Source: Azoarcus sp. PA01
Lineage (GTDB): Bacteria > Pseudomonadota > Gammaproteobacteria > Burkholderiales > Rhodocyclaceae
NCBI GenBank assembly: GCA_001274695.2
Contig: LARU01000002.1
Span: 310,001 to 374,000 of the forward strand
Length of the DNA: 64,000 nt
Direction: 5' to 3'
Every line of letters starts with the position of its first letter. The first letter of the stretch is position 1. Below the pieces are notes generated by a model, which searched no databases, was not told the DNA's origin, and worked only from the letters and a program-made list of their open reading frames with translations. Both the position numbers and the translations under genes were made by a program. Positions 26,701 through 34,954 of this stretch are shown in pieces.

Positions 26701-26729
26701 TTGACGGCATACACGAGGTCGACTATAGT
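26701..26729 (+). promoter_or_regulatory. Sigma-70 promoter of the initiator tRNA
   Basis: TTGACG and TATAGT are separated by 17 bp. The predicted start lies a few bases before the mature tRNA end. Confidence 0.85.
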
Positions 26730-26742
26730 TCTGTTTCTCCGA

Positions 26743-26821
<79 letters not shown>

Positions 26822-26830
26822 AAAGTACAG

Positions 26831-26864
26831 AAAACCCAATCACTTCACGGTGGCTGGGTTTTTT
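26831..26864 (+). terminator. Terminator after tRNA-fMet
   Basis: An AAAACCCA arm pairs with TGGGTTTT, continuing inward TCAC/GTGG after one mismatch, and ends in a T6 run. Confidence 0.85.
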
Positions 26865-26988
26865 GCTTTTGGGGGGTGCCGGACGCGCCGCCCAGACTCG
26901 CTCGCTGCTCACCGTGCTGCGGGACCGTTACCCTCCGTTTCGCATGAACGCGGCCATGATTCCCGATTACCGCTCGACGCGGGCCGGC

Positions 26989-28089
26989 TCACCGTCGTGC
27001 TGCCCGCCGCAGCAACAGGTCGCCGAACACGGTGCATTCGTCCTCCTTGCGCGCGGGGCCCGGCGAATCGTAGAGGACGAGCCATGCGGGCGTGGGCAGG
27101 CCGAGCTCACGCGGCACTTCGCAAATCGCCTCCGCCCGGTTGATGCCGCGTCCGTGCGGCAGGGACAGCCGCTGCGGCAACGCGGCCTCGAAACGCACCG
27201 GCTCCCGGTTCCCCGCCAGCACCGTACGGGCGTTTGCCCACCTGAACACGCGGATGTCGCCGTCGAGCACCATCGTCGGCCCGGCGAGGAGGTGCAGATC
27301 GTCGCCGGAAAAGTGCAGGTCGCGGATGCCGAGGCCTTCGAGTTGCAGGAAATGCTTGCGGACGAGCGTGTCGCCGTCGTCGAGCGGAGCCAGCCGCAAG
27401 TCTTCGCCGTGCGCTTGGACGGCGATCTCGAGCAAAGCGGCCCAGCCTCGCAGCACGGGCCCCCGCAGCCCCAGCAGCAGCCGCTTCCCGTCGACCGCGA
27501 GCCCCTCGATGTCGAAGCCGTTGTCCTTGCCGGGAAGGGTCAGGTACGGCCCGAAGTGAGGGTCGTCGTCGAGCAGCGCAGTCAGTTCGTTCGCGCGGGC
27601 GTCCCCGGCGAGCCTCTGCGCGCGGCGGCCGTCCCTGGCTTCGCGCACGAGACACGGCACGCCGTCCCGGTCCGCCTCGATCGGAACACGCGCGAGCACC
27701 CTGCGGTTCGCGTCGAGCGTCACTTTCGCGAGACGCTTCGCGTTATCGGCATGCGATCGACGGGTCTTCGCGTTCTTGCGCTTGAGCCCGTGCGAGCCGA
27801 CCACCCACAGGTAGCCGTCGACGACCGCCATCCCCTCCAGGTCGGCCTCTTCATCGGGCTCGCCGGGCAGATCCAGCAGGTCGGCAAGGGGCACGTTGTA
27901 GGGATCCCCGTACCGCAACGCTTCGCTGCCGACCGGTTCGAGACGCCGCAGCCGATCGATGCCGCAGGCTTCGTCACCGGCGACCCACAACCAGTCTCCT
28001 GAAAAAGCGGCTCCCGAGAGGTTGGTGTGGACGAGCGAGTCCGGCGAGAACTCCAGACGTACCGCGTTGCCGATGCGTGAATTGGGCAT
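26989..28089 (-). CDS. DUF3616 family protein
   Basis: A 366-residue protein with no signal peptide or membrane segment. Repeated beta-blade-like segments (LWVAGDEACGIDRL, LEGMAVVDGYLWVVGSHG, FDIEGLAVDGKRLLLGLRGP) are those of DUF3616 and suggest a beta-propeller. GAGGTGA is about 6 nt before the ATG at 28089; a frame reading further upstream overlaps the divergent dioxygenase promoter region and is unlikely. Its role is unknown. The gene is divergent from the LigB-type dioxygenase with only 86 nt between them, so shared control is possible. Confidence 0.85.
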   Translation of the reverse strand: MPNSRIGNAVRLEFSPDSLVHTNLSGAAFSGDWLWVAGDEACGIDRLRRLEPVGSEALRYGDPYNVPLADLLDLPGEPDEEADLEGMAVVDGYLWVVGSHGLKRKNAKTRRSHADNAKRLAKVTLDANRRVLARVPIEADRDGVPCLVREARDGRRAQRLAGDARANELTALLDDDPHFGPYLTLPGKDNGFDIEGLAVDGKRLLLGLRGPVLRGWAALLEIAVQAHGEDLRLAPLDDGDTLVRKHFLQLEGLGIRDLHFSGDDLHLLAGPTMVLDGDIRVFRWANARTVLAGNREPVRFEAALPQRLSLPHGRGINRAEAICEVPRELGLPTPAWLVLYDSPGPARKEDECTVFGDLLLRRAARR

Positions 28090-28175
28090 GAGTTTCACCT
28101 CAGCAGGATTCAACCGGGCAGCGCCGCAAGTGGTACTTTTGCAGCGTTTGCGTTTCCCCCAGGAGAGTGGCGCAT

Positions 28176-29012
28176 ATGTCAGCAACTACGCAAGCCGTTC
28201 CGGCGCGCATCGATTCCCGGATGCCGACGCTGTTCATTCCCCACGGTGCCGGCCCGTGCTTCTTCATGGACTGGAACCCGCCCACGGCGTGGGATGCGAT
28301 GGCGGACTTCCTCAGGAATGTGGCCGGTACCCTGCCGCAACGCCCGCAAGCCGTGGTCGTCGTTTCAGCGCACTGGCTCGAGCCGGTGTTCAGCGTCACC
28401 AGTGGCGCACGGCCGGAGCTGATCTACGATTACCACGGTTTCCCGCCCCACACGTACGAACTGCGCTATGAGGCGCCGGGCGAGCCCCGCCTCGCGGAGC
28501 GGATTGCCGCGCTGCTCGGCCAGGCGCAGCTGCCGGCCAAAACGGATGCCCACCGCGGCTTCGATCACGGCATGTTCATTCCGCTGAAGCTGATGTTCCC
28601 GGCGGCCGATATCCCGGTGGTGCAACTGTCGCTGCGTCGCGATCTCGATCCGCTCGCGCATGTGCAGGCCGGCCAAGCGTTGGCGGCGCTGCGTGATGAA
28701 GGGGTGTTGATCGTCGGCAGCGGCATGAGCTTTCACAACATGCGCGGTTACGGTGACCCCAGTTTCGGGCCCGTGTCCGACGAGTTCGACCGCTGGCTCA
28801 CCGCGGCAGTCGAGGCGCCGCCGCAGTCCCGTCATCAGGCGCTGGTCGATTGGGCGCACGCACCTTCGGCCCGTCTTTCGCACCCGCTGCAGGCCGAAGA
28901 GCATCTGCTGCCGCTGATGGTGGTCGCCGGGGCCGCCGGCGAGGACCGAGGTCAGCGGGTCTTTGCGGATCGCGTGCTCGAAACCACGCTTTCGGCTTTC
29001 CGGTTCGGCTGA
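28176..29012 (+). CDS. ygiD: Extradiol dioxygenase, LigB/DODA (YgiD) type
   Basis: A 278-residue class III extradiol ring-cleavage dioxygenase of the plant DODA/YgiD branch. Probable metal ligands are H23 in FIPHGAG and H66 in VVSAHWLEP, with a later active-site His in FDHGMFIPL. VGSGMSFHNMR is also typical. The ATG at 28176 is preferred because AGGAG is 10 nt upstream; an in-frame GTG at 28167 is only one base from it. In this aromatic-degrading bacterial lineage the substrate may be a catechol, but YgiD-like enzymes have no firmly assigned physiological substrate. Confidence 0.88.
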   Translation: MSATTQAVPARIDSRMPTLFIPHGAGPCFFMDWNPPTAWDAMADFLRNVAGTLPQRPQAVVVVSAHWLEPVFSVTSGARPELIYDYHGFPPHTYELRYEAPGEPRLAERIAALLGQAQLPAKTDAHRGFDHGMFIPLKLMFPAADIPVVQLSLRRDLDPLAHVQAGQALAALRDEGVLIVGSGMSFHNMRGYGDPSFGPVSDEFDRWLTAAVEAPPQSRHQALVDWAHAPSARLSHPLQAEEHLLPLMVVAGAAGEDRGQRVFADRVLETTLSAFRFG

Positions 29013-29058
29013 AGCAACGACACGACGGCTGCCCGCGGGAGTAGCTTCGCGGCGCGGT

Positions 29059-29526
29059 TCAGGAGTGCGCCACGTGCGCACTCCGTTCGTGTGCAGGAGG
29101 AAACCACCTGAGCAATTTCTCGAGACGTTGCGGCTCTTGCTGAAGATCGCTCAGGTGGTATTTCCCGAGCACCGCCAGGAACGCTTCCTGCGCCTCGTCC
29201 ATGATGCCCACCAGCCGGCATGACGGCAGGATCCTGCAGGTCGGCTCGTGGCAGTTTATCGGCGTCAGCGTCTCCTCCACGGCCTCGACCACCGTGCGCA
29301 AGTTGATTTTCGTCGCGGGACGATTCAGGCGAATGCCGCCGCCTTTCCCTCTGAGCGCTTCGATGTACCCCAGCTTGGCGAGGTGGTTCACGATCTTGAC
29401 GAGATGATTGCGGGGAATGTCGAAATGCTCCGACACGATCGAGATCGTTACCAGTTCGGCGGGTTTTTGCAGTCCGAGGAAAATCAGCGTACGGAACGCG
29501 TAATCGGTATATCGGGTCAGTTGCAT
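29059..29526 (-). CDS. nsrR: NsrR, Rrf2-family nitric-oxide-sensing repressor
   Basis: A 155-residue Rrf2 regulator: an N-terminal winged helix (MQLTRYTDYAFRTLIFL, with recognition part FDIPRNHLVKIVNHLAKLG) and three cluster-binding cysteines C92, C97 and C103. Their C-x4-C-x5-C spacing is that of E. coli NsrR. The [Fe-S] form represses and is destroyed by NO. It lies 231 nt downstream of the fused norVW gene on the same strand, consistent with control of that gene. No strong ribosome site is seen beyond AAGAG, so its own expression may be low. Confidence 0.9.
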   Translation of the reverse strand: MQLTRYTDYAFRTLIFLGLQKPAELVTISIVSEHFDIPRNHLVKIVNHLAKLGYIEALRGKGGGIRLNRPATKINLRTVVEAVEETLTPINCHEPTCRILPSCRLVGIMDEAQEAFLAVLGKYHLSDLQQEPQRLEKLLRWFPPAHERSAHVAHS

Positions 29527-29757
29527 CGCGGGCTCTTCGCATGTCCCGGCACTTCTGCCCCCTTCCCACTGGAGCACAGATCCAGACAGGACGGACCGGG
29601 CAATCGGCCGTACACGTCAGATTACCACGCGGTCACGCGATAGGTGTATCTGTGATGCAGCTTATGATGAAGCGAGCGACCCTTCCGGGCCGCCCGCATC
29701 CCGTTTCCGCTCGTCGGCGAAAGCGACGCCGCGCTCGTCGAAGAGCGCGGACAGGCC

Positions 29758-32418
29758 TCAGAGCAGTGCGGGCAGCTGTTGCAGCAGCGCCATGCCGTTG
29801 CCCAGATGCTTGCCGGTCACGACATAGCCCACCAGTTCGCCCTCGTCATTGACCGCCTTGCCCGTCAGGCCGGTTTCATCGGTTTCCACCGTCCATTGAA
29901 GGCCGTCGGCGACCGTCACCCCGCCGACCTGGATCGGCATTGCGGGCGTTTTCACCATCGTCGGCATCGCCGGCAGGCGCAGCCCGGTCCGTTCACCGGC
30001 GAGCGTTTTCGCCAGCGCCTGGGCCGCCAGCGACAGCGGATGCATGAACGGCAGCACCCGCCCTTCGATCTCCGCGCAGTCGCCCAGCGCATAGATATGC
30101 GCGCTGCTGCTCTGCAACTGCGGATCGACCCGGATTCCGCGATCGACCTCGAGGCCGGCCGCCTTCGCGAGTTCGACGCGCGGCCGCACGCCCGCCGCCG
30201 CCAACACCGTGTCCACTTCAAACGTTTCCCCGTCCGAAAGCCGCACGGTGACCCCTCCAGCGCTCGAGTCGATCGACACGATGTTTTGCCCCAGATGCAG
30301 CCGGCACCCCTTCTGCACCAGCCGGGTTTCCAGCTCCTGGCTGACGAATTCGGGCAACACTCTGGCAAGCGTACGGGGCGCGACATCGGTCAGCCACACT
30401 TGCTGCCCGCCTTCGGCCAGATCGAGCGCGACCTCGGTGCCGGTCAGGCCCGCTCCGATCACCAGCACCCGCTTTCCCTGCGAGAGCTGGTGCAGATAGG
30501 TTTCGTAGTCCGAGAGATTGTTCAGCGTGATCACCCGATCGACAGCGTTTCCTTCGAGCGGAGGGATCCACGGAGTCGCCCCGAGCGCGAGGACGAGATC
30601 CCTGTAAGGCTGGATTTCACCGCCGAAACTGATCGTCTTCGCCTCGGCGTCGATCGAATCCACCCGCGTATGCGTCCTGATCGTGACGTTGAACTCGCGG
30701 GCAAGCTCTTCCGGCGAACGCTGCACCAGATCCGACGGCCCGAGCTTGCGGCTGAAGCCATGGACCAGCTGGGGCTTCGGGTAGTCCGCGCCCGCGTCGG
30801 CGGTGATCACCAGCACCGGCGTGTCCTGATCCCGGGCGCGGAAAGCACGGACCAGCTGATAAGTGGCACTGCCGCCGCCGATGATCACGACCGGCGCGGG
30901 CTGAAGCCCGTCGCCGCGGGAAGCGTCCGCCGCGCCGTCCCGATGCGGATGCAGAGGCTCGAACTCGGTTTTGCCGAGAAGGCATTCGGGGCACAGGAAC
31001 GTTTCCGGCACCGCGGACCACGGCGTGCCGGCCTGGACGCCCTGCCCCGATTCTCCCTTCGTCGGGTCATAAACCCAGCCGCAGGTCCGGCACCTCATCG
31101 ACCCGCCGTCAGCCGCCGCGACGCTCTGGGTCGCCTCCGCTGCAACGGAAGTCGCGGCCGGGCGGGCCGGTTGCCGGGCGAACGCGGACGCAGGCGCACT
31201 TTTCCCGATCTCGTCGGGGGTGTGATCGCCACGCCATTGCTGCGCGATATGCCGGCCGAACGCGAGGCATTCGTCGAGCGCGCCGTCAGTCGGCTTCCAG
31301 ACCGCTTCGATCCCGCCGCTGACCTTGAAGCCTGCCTCCTCGAGCCGCTGGGCGATGCGGTCGACCGCGCCGCCGCTCCAGCCGTGGCTGCCGAACGACG
31401 CCGCGTGCTTGCCGCGGAAACGCAAGCCGCGCATTTCTTCGAGCAGCGCGGCGACATGGGGCAGCATGCCGTTATTGACGGTCGGAGAACCGACCAGAAT
31501 GCCTTTCGACTTGAACACCTGGGTCAGCACGTCGTTCTTGTCGGAGATCGCCAGGTTGAACATCTTGACTTCGACCGACGGATCAGCCGAACGGATCCCC
31601 TTGGTGATCGCCTCCGCCATTTGCCGCGTGCCGTTCCACATCGTGTCGTAGATCAGCGTGATCTGGTTTTCCTGGTAATCGTCGGCCCACGCGAGGTATT
31701 GCTCGACGATCTGCGCCGGATTGTCGCGCCAGATGATGCCGTGCGACGTGCAGATCATTTCCAGCGGCAGCTTGAACGACAGCACTTCGTGGATCTTCGC
31801 GGTAACCCGCGCACTGAACGGCGTGAGGATGTTCGCGTAGTACTTGAGACACTCGGCGCGCAGTTCCTCCTGGTCAACGAGGTCGTTGAACATCTGCTCG
31901 CTGGCGTAGTGCTGGCCGAAGGCGTCGTTGCTGAACAGCACCGCATCCCCGGCGAGGTAGGTCATCATGCTGTCCGGCCAGTGCAGCATCGGCGCTTCGA
32001 CGAAGACGAACTGCTTGCCGTTGCCCAGATCCAGCGTATCCCCGGTCTTGACGACTTTGAAATTCCAGTCCTTGTGAAAGTGTCCTTTCAGGGACTTCAC
32101 ACCGTTTTCGGTGCAGTAAATCGGCGTATTCGGAATCCTCGCCAATAAGGCCGGCAATGCGCCGCTGTGATCGATTTCAGCGTGGTTCGCGATGATGTAG
32201 TCGATCTTGTCTAGATCGATTTCCTTTTCCAGATTGTCGACGAACTCCTGCGCGTACGGACTCCAGACCGTATCGATCAACGCCACTTTTTCCTCGCGCA
32301 CGAGATAGCTGTTATAGCTCGACCCTTTGTGCGTCGAGTATTCCGCACCATGGAACTCCCGCAGCTCCCAATCCTGCTTTCCGACCCACGTGATATTACT
32401 TTTCACCGCAAACGACAT
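29758..32418 (-). CDS. norVW: Anaerobic NO reductase flavorubredoxin fused to its NADH-rubredoxin reductase (NorVW)
   Basis: An 886-residue single polypeptide. Residues 1-250 are the beta-lactamase-like diiron domain (H79-x-E81-x-D83-H84, then H146, D165 and H226). Residues 255-395 are the FMN flavodoxin domain ([15 protein letters not shown]). Residues 396-440 are an Ala/Pro linker and 441-489 a rubredoxin (C443, C446, C476, C479). Residues 509-886 are the FAD/NADH reductase ([13 protein letters not shown] and [12 protein letters not shown]). In E. coli NorV (about 480 residues) and NorW (about 377) are separate. It reduces NO to N2O in the cytoplasm. AGGAG is 7 nt before the ATG. nsrR follows; an FNR box and an NsrR-like box lie upstream. 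No NorR or sigma-54 site was seen. Confidence 0.95.
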   Translation of the reverse strand: MSFAVKSNITWVGKQDWELREFHGAEYSTHKGSSYNSYLVREEKVALIDTVWSPYAQEFVDNLEKEIDLDKIDYIIANHAEIDHSGALPALLARIPNTPIYCTENGVKSLKGHFHKDWNFKVVKTGDTLDLGNGKQFVFVEAPMLHWPDSMMTYLAGDAVLFSNDAFGQHYASEQMFNDLVDQEELRAECLKYYANILTPFSARVTAKIHEVLSFKLPLEMICTSHGIIWRDNPAQIVEQYLAWADDYQENQITLIYDTMWNGTRQMAEAITKGIRSADPSVEVKMFNLAISDKNDVLTQVFKSKGILVGSPTVNNGMLPHVAALLEEMRGLRFRGKHAASFGSHGWSGGAVDRIAQRLEEAGFKVSGGIEAVWKPTDGALDECLAFGRHIAQQWRGDHTPDEIGKSAPASAFARQPARPAATSVAAEATQSVAAADGGSMRCRTCGWVYDPTKGESGQGVQAGTPWSAVPETFLCPECLLGKTEFEPLHPHRDGAADASRGDGLQPAPVVIIGGGSATYQLVRAFRARDQDTPVLVITADAGADYPKPQLVHGFSRKLGPSDLVQRSPEELAREFNVTIRTHTRVDSIDAEAKTISFGGEIQPYRDLVLALGATPWIPPLEGNAVDRVITLNNLSDYETYLHQLSQGKRVLVIGAGLTGTEVALDLAEGGQQVWLTDVAPRTLARVLPEFVSQELETRLVQKGCRLHLGQNIVSIDSSAGGVTVRLSDGETFEVDTVLAAAGVRPRVELAKAAGLEVDRGIRVDPQLQSSSAHIYALGDCAEIEGRVLPFMHPLSLAAQALAKTLAGERTGLRLPAMPTMVKTPAMPIQVGGVTVADGLQWTVETDETGLTGKAVNDEGELVGYVVTGKHLGNGMALLQQLPALL

Positions 32419-32658
32419 TGCACGCTCCTGTTTCGATAAAGGTATCAGCCCCTGAAGTACCGGACGTAAATTATGAATGTTTAATAAACACGTTACATGC
32501 TTCTTATCTTTTTCAACTCCACCCCGGACGTGGCACGGAGACGGGAACATGCATCCGTTATTCCGTTCATCTACCGCTCAACAACCCTATTCTTCCGCCG
32601 CCACGAGCGGTACCGGAAGCCTGCCACTTCGCCGAAAGCAAGGACTGCAGGCTATCAG

Positions 32659-32681
32659 AAGATGTATCTTTATTGCAACTT
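32659..32681 (-). promoter_or_regulatory. NsrR-like operator
   Basis: Two 11-bp arms, AAGATGTATCT and TATTGCAACTT, are separated by 1 bp. Compared with the NsrR consensus arms AAGATGYATTT and AAATRCATCTT they match at 10 and 8 of 11 positions. It lies 241 bp upstream of norVW, whose neighbour is nsrR, and just inside a candidate start (minus -10 TAAATT at 32693-32688). Confidence 0.6.
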
Positions 32682-32736
32682 CAAATCAATTTATTTCACA
32701 GAATCGCTCCATACGCGAAACTTGCAGGAATTTGGA

Positions 32737-32750
32737 TTGATCTTCATCAA
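32737..32750. promoter_or_regulatory. Perfect FNR/Dnr box upstream of norVW
   Basis: TTGATCTTCATCAA is an exact TTGAT-N4-ATCAA. Relative to the candidate minus-strand start near 32681 its centre is at about -62, the class I activator position. No strong -10 is found at the class II distance on either strand. Confidence 0.7.
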
Positions 32751-32929
32751 TTCCGGCGCCGGCTCCGCTCCCGGCATTATCCAGATATCATCAATACCAT
32801 TGCGGCATCGTCGTTTTTTCCCCACAAAACAGAAATGGATATTCCTGGATTTTATCGCCGGCACGGCTCCGCATTCGAGGCAGTCGAATTTCCATGAAGC
32901 GATAACGGTTTAATCATGATTTTTAAAAA

Positions 32930-32943
32930 ATAATCTAAATCAA
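32930..32943 (+). promoter_or_regulatory. FNR/Dnr-type box for the small exported protein
   Basis: ATAATCTAAATCAA has one perfect half (ATCAA). Its centre is exactly 41.5 bp before a start at 32978, with TATTCT at -12 to -7 (32966-32971). The gene starts 65 nt further on. Confidence 0.5.
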
Positions 32944-33042
32944 AGTGCGCGATCGCGACGGCGCTTATTCTGAATCACGACGCAACTGAATTGCGCCGCC
33001 ATTTCAATCAAATTAATCGTCACATTATCTTTGGGGTTAAAA

Positions 33043-33372
33043 ATGCAGAAATATCTGAAAAGCACAGGCCTCGCTCTTGTCGCCGCATTGGGCGCCTCCG
33101 TCGCGATCGCCGATTCTTCATCGGCACCCGTGCGCATCGGCGCGGACGCCGCGTCGCACAATCACGTCATGCGCGCGACCGCCGGATTGCACAACGAGCC
33201 GGTGGTGAATGGGTGGCGCCGCATCGGAGGAGAAGCCGTGTGGGTGCTCGACATGAAGACGACAGCGGGCTCGGAAGGAAAAACGCGCGCCCAGGTCCAT
33301 CAGGAGCTGATCGCGTTCCGGAACGACCCGGAAGCGCTCCGGCGGCACGACAGCTTCTATCAGTGGCCGTGA
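33043..33372 (+). CDS. Small exported protein, DUF4148-like
   Basis: A 109-residue product with a clear signal peptide (MQKYLKSTGLALVAALGAS..., cleavage near residue 27). The C-terminal motif GKTRAQVHQELIAFRNDPEA resembles the DUF4148 signature of Burkholderiales exported proteins. The mature part is about 80 residues, polar, and has no cysteine. GGGG about 6 nt before the ATG is a modest ribosome site. An FNR-type box with correct spacing upstream suggests induction under low oxygen or NO. A strong terminator follows, so it is monocistronic. Its function is unknown. Confidence 0.75.
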   Translation: MQKYLKSTGLALVAALGASVAIADSSSAPVRIGADAASHNHVMRATAGLHNEPVVNGWRRIGGEAVWVLDMKTTAGSEGKTRAQVHQELIAFRNDPEALRRHDSFYQWP

Positions 33373-33395
33373 TACCAAGGAGCGGTGCTCCTCAT

Positions 33396-33432
33396 AGGCA
33401 AAACCGGCACACAGCCGGGTTTTGCCTCTTTC
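33396..33432 (+). terminator. Terminator after the small exported protein
   Basis: AGGCAAAACC pairs with GGTTTTGCCT, with an inner GGC/GCC, followed by CTTTCCC. The remaining bases to 33733 hold no gene I can support; a short GGAGC/GCTCC hairpin precedes this one. Confidence 0.7.
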
Positions 33433-33733
33433 CCGCGACTTGGAAATGACGCCATCTCGCTGCCGATCTTCAAGTCCGGTCGATCTTCAAGTCCGGCCGA
33501 TCGGACGAGAGCGGCGCCGCGCGAATGGGCGCAGGCGGCAAGCGCCGGAAATCCTGGGGAGCGAAGTACTACAGGCGAGGATCAACACGTAGCGGCCCGA
33601 GTTTCGCAGTCCCGTCTGTGTCGTGCCGCCCGACGGCGGAGCCGGCGTTGCGCCTATACTATGGACGCCGGCAGGATTCATTCAGCCACGAAGTGGAGGC
33701 GTATTGACAATGCCTGACGAGCGGAGATCGATC

Positions 33734-34492
33734 ATGCCCTGCACTCACGACCCCCGCCGGAATCGCCTTCTCGCTGCCCTGCCCGCGCGGGAGTACGCCC
33801 GCCTCCTACCCAGCCTGGAATGGGTCCCGATGCCCCTGGGCAAAGTGCTTTACGAGTCGGGTGCCCAGATGCGCCACGTCTATTTCCCTACCGACGCGAT
33901 CGTGTCACTGCTCTATGTCATGCAGGACGGCGCGTCGGCCGAGATCGCCGTGGTCGGCAACGAGGGCATTGTCGGCATCTCCCTCTTCATGGGCGGCGAG
34001 ACCACGCCGAGCCGTGCCGTCGTGCAAAGCGCCGGCCACGCGTTCCAGCTGAAAGGGCAGCTGCTGAAGGATGAATTCGAACGTACCGGAGGGCGTCGCT
34101 CGGGCGCCTTTCATGATTTGCTGCTTCGTTACACCCAGGCGCTGCTGACCCAGATGGCGCAGACAGCGGTCTGCAACCGGCACCATTCTCTCGACCAGCA
34201 GCTGTGTCGCTGGTTGCTGCTGAGTCTCGATCGCCTCCCGTCGAATGAGCTGCTCATGACTCAGGAACTGATCGCCAACATGCTCGGTGTGCGCCGCGAG
34301 GGCGTCTCGGAAGCTGCCGGAAACCTGCACAAGGCGGGGTTGATCACGTACCACCGCGGCCACATCACGGTGCTGGACCGACCGGGCCTCGAAGCACGCG
34401 CCTGCGAATGCTACGCAGTGGTCAGGGCGGAATGCGATCGCCTGCTTCCGTCACCGCATGATCGCCAAGGCGGAGACGTCTCCGCAAGGTAG
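33734..34492 (+). CDS. Crp/Fnr-family regulator (paralogue 1)
   Basis: A 252-residue protein with a cyclic-nucleotide-type barrel (about 15-140) and a C-terminal helix-turn-helix (TQELIANMLGVRREGVSEAA), followed by the family tail LDRPGLEARACECY. The barrel lacks a recognisable cAMP-binding arginine signature, and no Fe-S cysteine cluster is visible, so its ligand is unknown. I chose the ATG at 33734 because GGAG is 7 nt upstream and because the start then aligns with the paralogue at 34955; an upstream ATG at 33710 is possible. The two paralogues are close in sequence over their whole Crp part. Confidence 0.85.
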   Translation: MPCTHDPRRNRLLAALPAREYARLLPSLEWVPMPLGKVLYESGAQMRHVYFPTDAIVSLLYVMQDGASAEIAVVGNEGIVGISLFMGGETTPSRAVVQSAGHAFQLKGQLLKDEFERTGGRRSGAFHDLLLRYTQALLTQMAQTAVCNRHHSLDQQLCRWLLLSLDRLPSNELLMTQELIANMLGVRREGVSEAAGNLHKAGLITYHRGHITVLDRPGLEARACECYAVVRAECDRLLPSPHDRQGGDVSAR

Positions 34493-34680
34493 ATCCCCGG
34501 CAAGCATCGCAGTTGTGTGCGATGGCAGACAGACGCTCGCGATCGAATCGACTATTGGTATCCGTACGGCCGGCGGCACTTCCGGCATCCACGTCGATCG
34601 CCAACGCTCCCCCCCACGCTCACGAATGCCGTGCCGCCATCCGGATCGTGGCTCTCAACCTGACGGACAAGGAGAATCTC

Positions 34681-34830
34681 ATGCTCTATACCATTGCAGT
34701 CGTACTGCTGATCCTGTGGCTACTCGGGCTGGTCACCTCCACCACCATCGGGGGATTCATCCACATCCTGCTGGTGGTCGCGATCGTGATCGTGCTGCTC
34801 AGAATCATCAGCGGGCGCAAAGTGTTGTAA
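34681..34830 (+). CDS. DUF5670 (lmo0937-type) small membrane protein
   Basis: A 49-residue hydrophobic peptide with two membrane segments (about 2-20 and 24-43), starting MLYTIAVVLLILWLLGLV and ending in basic SGRKVL. This is the size and pattern of the lmo0937/DUF5670 family. AAGGAG is 6 nt before the ATG. It sits between the two Crp paralogues and may be one of their stress-related targets. Confidence 0.85.
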   Translation: MLYTIAVVLLILWLLGLVTSTTIGGFIHILLVVAIVIVLLRIISGRKVL

Positions 34831-34954
34831 CGGTGCTTCGGCCCGCAACCGGATTCATCACGTATCCGATGTCAGGACGGTCGCCGCACCGGCAAAGACA
34901 AGGGCCGGGTCGCAAGCCGGTGAACCGGCGGGTTGACGACATGAGGAGGGCGCA

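Larger units (their letters stand above)
32419..33042. other. AT-richer divergent regulatory region between norVW and a small exported protein
   Basis: These 624 bp are clearly lower in GC than the rest of the window and hold no gene I can support; plus-strand open frames at 32477-32913 lack ribosome sites and family features. The region contains an NsrR-like box and two FNR-type boxes (listed separately), plus a GTTTAATAAAC palindrome about 75 nt upstream of norVW. Confidence 0.6.

Noticed and set aside
29729..29750. CCGCGCTC/GAGCGCGG hairpin just after the norVW stop
   Set aside because: A real inverted repeat, but without a T-run on the minus strand; not strong enough to call a terminator between norVW and nsrR.
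29779..32148. A 789-codon open frame opposite norVW
   Set aside because: Composition is antisense-like, with no ribosome site or family motif, while the other strand encodes four intact cofactor domains.
32540..32565. TGGCAC near the norVW upstream region, considered as a sigma-54 promoter
   Set aside because: The TTGCA-type -12 element at the required spacing is missing, and no NorR-like regulator is present.
32477..32913. Overlapping short plus-strand frames in the norVW upstream region
   Set aside because: No ribosome sites, low-complexity composition and no motif; the segment is better read as regulatory DNA.
34470..34485. 16-bp palindrome GCGGAGACGTCTCCGC
   Set aside because: It lies inside the last codons of the first Crp paralogue and has no T-run; possibly chance in GC-rich coding DNA.
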